In this document: one piece after another, positions 60,444-64,000 of the stretch
How positions within the stretch are numbered: position 1 is the stretch's first letter
Layout of the letters: the number at the start of each line of letters is the position of its first letter
Assembly: GCA_903954065.1 (NCBI GenBank)
Contig: CAJBME010000345.1
Span: forward strand, 1 to 64,000
Source of the DNA: an uncultured bacterium
GTDB taxonomy: Bacteria; Verrucomicrobiota; Verrucomicrobiia; Verrucomicrobiales; V1-33
Length of the DNA: 64,000 bases
Direction: 5' to 3'
The notes under the pieces: model-generated
Databases searched by the model: none
Seen by the model: the letters and a program-made list of their open reading frames with translations, nothing else
Told to the model about the DNA's origin: nothing
Position numbers and translations under genes: made by a program

Positions 60444-60941
60444 ATGACTCATCGCCCCCGCGTGGCCGCCGTAATCTGGCGGCGCAACGACCGGAATACT
60501 CTGGAATTCCTCCTCGTTCGCACCACCACCGGCCACCGCTGGACATTTCCCAAAGGCGGAGTGGAACCACAAGACGCCAGCCCAGCCGAAGCCGCCCGAC
60601 GTGAAGCCCAAGAAGAGGCCGGAGTGGATGGACTCCCCGCCTCCACCCCGCTTCGCGTCTACCAACACACCGCCATCAACCAACACGGCCACCACCTCAC
60701 CCAGCCAGTCGAAGCCTGGCTGGTTAAATTCACCGCCACCATCGGCCCCCCGGAACCCGGCCGCCAGCCAGCTTGGTTCCACCCCACCGACGCCCGCCGC
60801 GCCTTGTCAGAAAATCAACCAGACCCGGCCTGCGCCATCGAAACCCACCAAGTCCTAGACGCCGCCATGCTCGTCCTCGAGCCGACCGCCGCCCCGCTCC
60901 CAGCCCTTCACAACAATTCCGCAAAAATCAATGCCGTTTGA
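60444..60941 (+). CDS. Nudix hydrolase
   Basis: 165 residues from the ATG at 60444. The Nudix box runs from Gly38 to Val61: GGVEPQDASPAEAARREAQE and EAGV, with the catalytic REAQEEAG intact. The usual first Glu of the box (GES) is replaced by Ala45. RWTFPKGGVE matches diadenosine-polyphosphate or diphosphoinositol-type Nudix enzymes. It hydrolyses a nucleoside-diphosphate-linked compound in the cytoplasm; the substrate is unknown. Its last 34 bp overlap the end of the convergent pullulanase-like gene. Confidence 0.88.
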   Translation: MTHRPRVAAVIWRRNDRNTLEFLLVRTTTGHRWTFPKGGVEPQDASPAEAARREAQEEAGVDGLPASTPLRVYQHTAINQHGHHLTQPVEAWLVKFTATIGPPEPGRQPAWFHPTDARRALSENQPDPACAIETHQVLDAAMLVLEPTAAPLPALHNNSAKINAV

Positions 60942-62761
60942 TGCGGAACCATCACCCCATCCGCCTGCGGCATCCCGCCAGACAACACCGGAGCCCAGTC
61001 CCCTGCCGGCAGCTCAAACACACCATCCGTGTCCGGTGATCCATTAAAAATAATCAGCGCACGCTTCCACGTCTCCCCCGCCAGCCCGCGACCGTCAATT
61101 TCAAGAACGATCGTATCCCACCACGCATGAGGATGCCACTGGCACCGCGCCTTCACCTCCTCCGCCGTGCGCAACCGAAACAACGGGTGCGCCTTCCTCA
61201 GCGCAATCAGCCGACGCACATGCTCATATAAACCTCGAAATTCCAACTTTCGCCGCCAGTCAATCTGGTTGATCGCATCCGACGATCGATAGCTGTTCGC
61301 ATCACCTCGCTTGGTGCGAAAAAACTCGTCCCCCCCATGCAGGAAGGGCACTCCCTGCGACACCAAAAGCAGCGTGTACCCCAACCGAGCCATCCGCTCA
61401 TAGGCTGGATCACCCGCAGCCGGACGAGACACCACCAGCTTGTCATAAAGACACAAGTTATCATGGCAGGTCATGTACTGCACCACTTGCACCGGATGCG
61501 GCGCCCAGTCCGGCTGCCCCAACAACCCAAGCTTCACTCCGTGACAATGCCACCCGGCCTGGATGAATCCAGGCTCGCCCCCGTCCGGAGGGCCTTTCAT
61601 CGCATTCCGAAAATCATCGTTAAACGCCCCATACCCAGTCCCCGCCAATGCCGGCTTGTCCATCGCCACCCCTTCCATCGCCGTGGAGGCCGCCGCCCAA
61701 GGCTCCCCATACAACAAAATATCCGGACGAAGCACCCGCAGCTCCGCCTCCGCCTGCACCATCGTCTCCCGGTCCAACAACGCCATTAAATCAAACCGAA
61801 ACCCGTCCACCCCATACTCGCGCACCCAAAACTTGAGACACTCAATAATAAACCGCCTCCCTTGATCCGATTCCGATCGAAAATCATTGCCGCACCCGGA
61901 GCCGTTCGATCTCCCTCCATCCGGCCAGTGACGGACATAATAATCCGGAGCCACCGCATCAAAACTCGCCGTCCGCCCGAAATGATTCGGTACAATGTCC
62001 AAAATCACCCCCAACCCACGCAAATGAAGGCTCTGAATCAAGTGCTTCAACTCACGGACCCGCGCCTCCGTCATCGGATCAGTCGCAAACATCCCCTCCG
62101 GTGAAAAAAAAGAGGCCGTCATGTACCCCCAAAAATAGCAATGCTCAATGTCATCACTGTCGAAATCCTGAACAGGCATCAACTGAACATGTGTTACCCC
62201 CAGCTCCACCAAGTGGTCCACCGCCGTCGCCACCTCAGAACATCCCGCCAACGTCGTACCCTGCTCGCACCACCCCAGATATCCGCCGCGTCGTGAAACC
62301 CCCGAAGTGGCAGACATTGTCAAATCACGCACATGCAGCTCGCAAATAACCGCATCCGTCGCGGACGCTAAAAACGGCCCCACCTTCCCACGCTCCCACC
62401 CCGCCGGATCCGTCGAACCCAGCACCGTCAACCGAGCCCGCCGCGCCGAATCCACCGTGTTCACCGCCCACGGGTCCACCACCTCCAGCCGCTCATCATG
62501 ACCGACACCTGAAAACCGCAGAGTGTAGAACTTGCCCGCCCACACCCCAGTCAACATCAGCTCCCACGTCCCGCTGCCCACATGCACCAAAGGCACCTCA
62601 AAACGCCCAGCCAAACCCGTCGCTTCATCATAAAAAATCACCCACGCCGCCGTAGCGGAGGGCGCAAAAACACGGACTCCCAGTCCCATCGACGTCAGAT
62701 GAACCCCAAAACAACGAGGAGGAAAGGATGGCTGCATTGAACTGCGTGGACGCTGGGACAT
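60908..62761 (-). CDS. GH13 pullulanase / debranching enzyme
   Basis: 617 residues. An N-terminal CBM48-like domain (LGVRVFAPSATAAWVIFYDE) precedes the GH13 barrel. Regions I-IV are visible: ILDIVPNHF, then GFRFDLMA with the nucleophile Asp324, YGEPW with the acid/base Glu353, and TCHDN with Asp434. HCYFWGYMTASFFSPEG is the pullulanase-type variant of the YNWGYxP motif. No signal peptide is present, so it should debranch glycogen or alpha-glucan intracellularly. The family may be GlgX-like or type I pullulanase; the YGEPW and FWGYMT motifs favour the pullulanase side. Confidence 0.88.
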   Translation of the reverse strand: MSQRPRSSMQPSFPPRCFGVHLTSMGLGVRVFAPSATAAWVIFYDEATGLAGRFEVPLVHVGSGTWELMLTGVWAGKFYTLRFSGVGHDERLEVVDPWAVNTVDSARRARLTVLGSTDPAGWERGKVGPFLASATDAVICELHVRDLTMSATSGVSRRGGYLGWCEQGTTLAGCSEVATAVDHLVELGVTHVQLMPVQDFDSDDIEHCYFWGYMTASFFSPEGMFATDPMTEARVRELKHLIQSLHLRGLGVILDIVPNHFGRTASFDAVAPDYYVRHWPDGGRSNGSGCGNDFRSESDQGRRFIIECLKFWVREYGVDGFRFDLMALLDRETMVQAEAELRVLRPDILLYGEPWAAASTAMEGVAMDKPALAGTGYGAFNDDFRNAMKGPPDGGEPGFIQAGWHCHGVKLGLLGQPDWAPHPVQVVQYMTCHDNLCLYDKLVVSRPAAGDPAYERMARLGYTLLLVSQGVPFLHGGDEFFRTKRGDANSYRSSDAINQIDWRRKLEFRGLYEHVRRLIALRKAHPLFRLRTAEEVKARCQWHPHAWWDTIVLEIDGRGLAGETWKRALIIFNGSPDTDGVFELPAGDWAPVLSGGMPQADGVMVPHQTALIFAELL

Positions 62762-62971
62762 GATGGATCAAGATAAAGATTCGCTTCTACTCTACCAAGC
62801 AGACCGCGTGCCGCATCCCCGCCCAGCCCCGCTCTCACTTCATCCATCGGCAAAAATCCACACTTTTTCCCGTCAAAATCGACCGCCACATCCCGCTTCC
62901 TCACGATCCATCGCGATTTAATAAAAACTGTTTGCGCCTGGCCGCCGTCCCGCATAGGTTGTTGGCTCGCC

Positions 62972-63181
62972 ATGCCTCAGAAACCAGGAGCTTCCAAGAC
63001 CAAGAAATCCGTATCCAAGCGCTTTAAAGTGACTGGAACCGGAAAACTCTTGCGTCGCAAACAAGGCCGTCGGCACTTGCTGATCAAGAAAAACGCCAAA
63101 CGCAAGCGCCGCCTGGCGCAAGCCACCACCGTGGCTGCTGTTGACGTTCCACGGATCAAAGCGTGCATGCCATTCGCCTAA
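62972..63181 (+). CDS. rpmI: 50S ribosomal protein L35
   Basis: 69 residues: MPQKPGASKTKKSVSKRFKV, TGTGKLLRRKQGRRHLLIKK and a basic KRKRRLAQATTV segment, all typical for bL35. It precedes rplT as in most bacteria, but the gene upstream is a divergent pullulanase-like gene, so infC, which often heads this operon, is not adjacent. A TTGCGC (62932) with TAGGTT (62955) 17 bases later may be the promoter. Confidence 0.97.
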   Translation: MPQKPGASKTKKSVSKRFKVTGTGKLLRRKQGRRHLLIKKNAKRKRRLAQATTVAAVDVPRIKACMPFA

Positions 63182-63316
63182 AACGAATGGTACCCTGATG
63201 GGACCAACACCCTAATGATCACGCCGCCTGATCAGGCTTTACCGCCCGGTCTGACGAACGAATGAGACGGCTGATCTTTTTACCCACCAACAGTTCGTTC
63301 ACCCGGATAATAACTC

Positions 63317-63691
63317 ATGCCACGTGCAACTAACGGCCCCGCCAGCCGTCAACGGCGGAAACGCGTTCTCAAGAAAGCCAAAGGCTTTCGCGGAGCCCGG
63401 AGCAAGCTGTTCCGTTACGCCAAAGACGCCATCTACAAAGCTCAATATTGGGCCTATAGAGACCGTAAAACCCGCGCCCGCAACTTCCGCAGCCTCTGGA
63501 TTCAACGAATTGGCGCGGCTTGCCGCACCAACGGCCTCAACTACAACCGCTTCATCGAAGGCCTCAATGCCGTAGGCATCGCTCTCGATCGCAAAGTTCT
63601 CGCCGACCTCGCGGTTAATGACCCCGTTGCCTTCACCGGCCTCGTCGAACAAGCCCGAGCCGGTTTCGAAGCCAAATCAGCAAAAGCCTAA
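63317..63691 (+). CDS. rplT: 50S ribosomal protein L20
   Basis: 124 residues. RATNGPASRQRRKRVLKKAK, GFRGARSKLFRYAKDAIYKA, YRDRKTRARNFRSLWIQRIG and LNYNRFIEGLNAVGIALDRK are the conserved bL20 segments, including the long basic N-terminal helix that binds 23S rRNA. In several bacteria L20 represses translation of its own operon by binding the leader; the 135-bp rpmI-rplT gap here could hold such a structure. A strong terminator follows. Confidence 0.97.
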   Translation: MPRATNGPASRQRRKRVLKKAKGFRGARSKLFRYAKDAIYKAQYWAYRDRKTRARNFRSLWIQRIGAACRTNGLNYNRFIEGLNAVGIALDRKVLADLAVNDPVAFTGLVEQARAGFEAKSAKA

Positions 63692-63715
63692 CCGCTCTTT
63701 CAGCGTCACTCCTTC

Positions 63716-63752
63716 AAAAACGCATCGTCCTCCAAGACGATGCGTTTTTTTT
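63716..63752 (+). terminator. Rho-independent terminator after rplT
   Basis: CGCATCGTC (63721-63729) and GACGATGCG (63736-63744) form a perfect nine-base stem with a six-base loop, followed by eight T. Five A precede the stem, so it may work in both directions. Confidence 0.93.
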
Positions 63753-63787
63753 GCGCCTTTCTCAATCCCTCGGCTAAAGCGCACAGC

Positions 63788-63935
63788 CAAAGGGCCTGAC
63801 CCTTTTGTCCGAACCGTACGCGTCAACCGAGCTCCGAGTCAGACCGCTCTAAAAAGTGTCTGACCCTTTTTTTTGCAAGGCACTCGACCCAAACGCTCGC
63901 TCGCAAGTGCCCCCAAAAAGTGTCTGACCCTTTTT
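63788..63935. repeat. Cluster of three copies of a short dispersed repeat (GTGTCTGACCCTTTT type)
   Basis: AAAAAGTGTCTGACCCTTTT occurs at 63851-63870 and again at 63915-63934; a diverged copy, AAAGGGCCTGACCCTTTT, lies at 63789-63806. The last 250 bp of the window otherwise hold no gene. Confidence 0.8.
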
Positions 63936-64000
63936 GGCTCTTTTACATTTTTTGAGCACCGTTCATATTTTCACTAAAAACGTATTGACTTAAATGGTTT

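Overview
The window looks like a chromosomal segment of a Gram-negative Verrucomicrobiota bacterium, possibly of the Opitutae. This is an inference from gene content: PEP-CTERM proteins ending in a VPEP motif, a hydrophobic stretch and an Arg cluster; a giant two-partner-secretion haemagglutinin; an ExbB fused to DUF2341 and LamG domains; and thrombospondin-type calcium repeats. No rRNA gene is present to confirm it. GC content is high, and most genes between 6 and 43 kb lie on the minus strand.

Layout. Positions 1-1092 hold the N-terminal part of an OafA-type acyltransferase that runs off the left edge. From 1446 to 6029 there is a cluster of secreted proteins: two divergent paralogues (one with a PEP-CTERM tail), a PstS-like protein, a strong terminator and a Pro/Ser/Thr-rich membrane-anchored protein. 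From 27115 down to 6065 lies an apparent operon of about 21 kb: TpsB transporter, DUF2341-LamG-ExbB, ExbD, TonB, porin, coiled-coil protein, PpiC isomerase, a giant TpsA/FHA exoprotein (split by a frameshift near 9.05 kb) and a Sel1-repeat protein. From 27.8 to 43.5 kb come mostly housekeeping and envelope genes (folC, murJ, rph, a PLD-family synthase, a phytase-like/choice-of-anchor I protein, an SH3-like repeat protein, a GT9 heptosyltransferase, a metallophosphoesterase and a RluD-type pseudouridine synthase). From 43.6 to 50 kb there are nagA, an HGSNAT-like acetyltransferase, an SPFH/zinc-ribbon pair and a PpiD-like chaperone. From 50 to 56.5 kb there is a calcium-repeat protein with a decayed copy, a two-component system, and a LamG PEP-CTERM gene followed in frame by a decayed tandem copy. 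The right end carries a GT2, tRNA-Ser(GCT), a fused siroheme-decarboxylase/AsnC-type protein, a Nudix hydrolase, a pullulanase-like debranching enzyme and rpmI-rplT.

The most interesting reading is that the 21-kb operon is a verrucomicrobial counterpart of the phosphate-depletion-regulated PdtA/PdtB system of Pseudomonas aeruginosa. The gene content matches what I recall of that locus (TpsA, TpsB, ExbB, ExbD, with a PpiC isomerase). In addition, an 18-bp site resembling a Pho box sits 57-74 bp upstream of the first gene in the correct orientation. A second, related site lies between the divergent paralogues that neighbour the PstS-like gene. This is a hypothesis built from motifs and context. 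It needs a genome-wide motif search and expression data.
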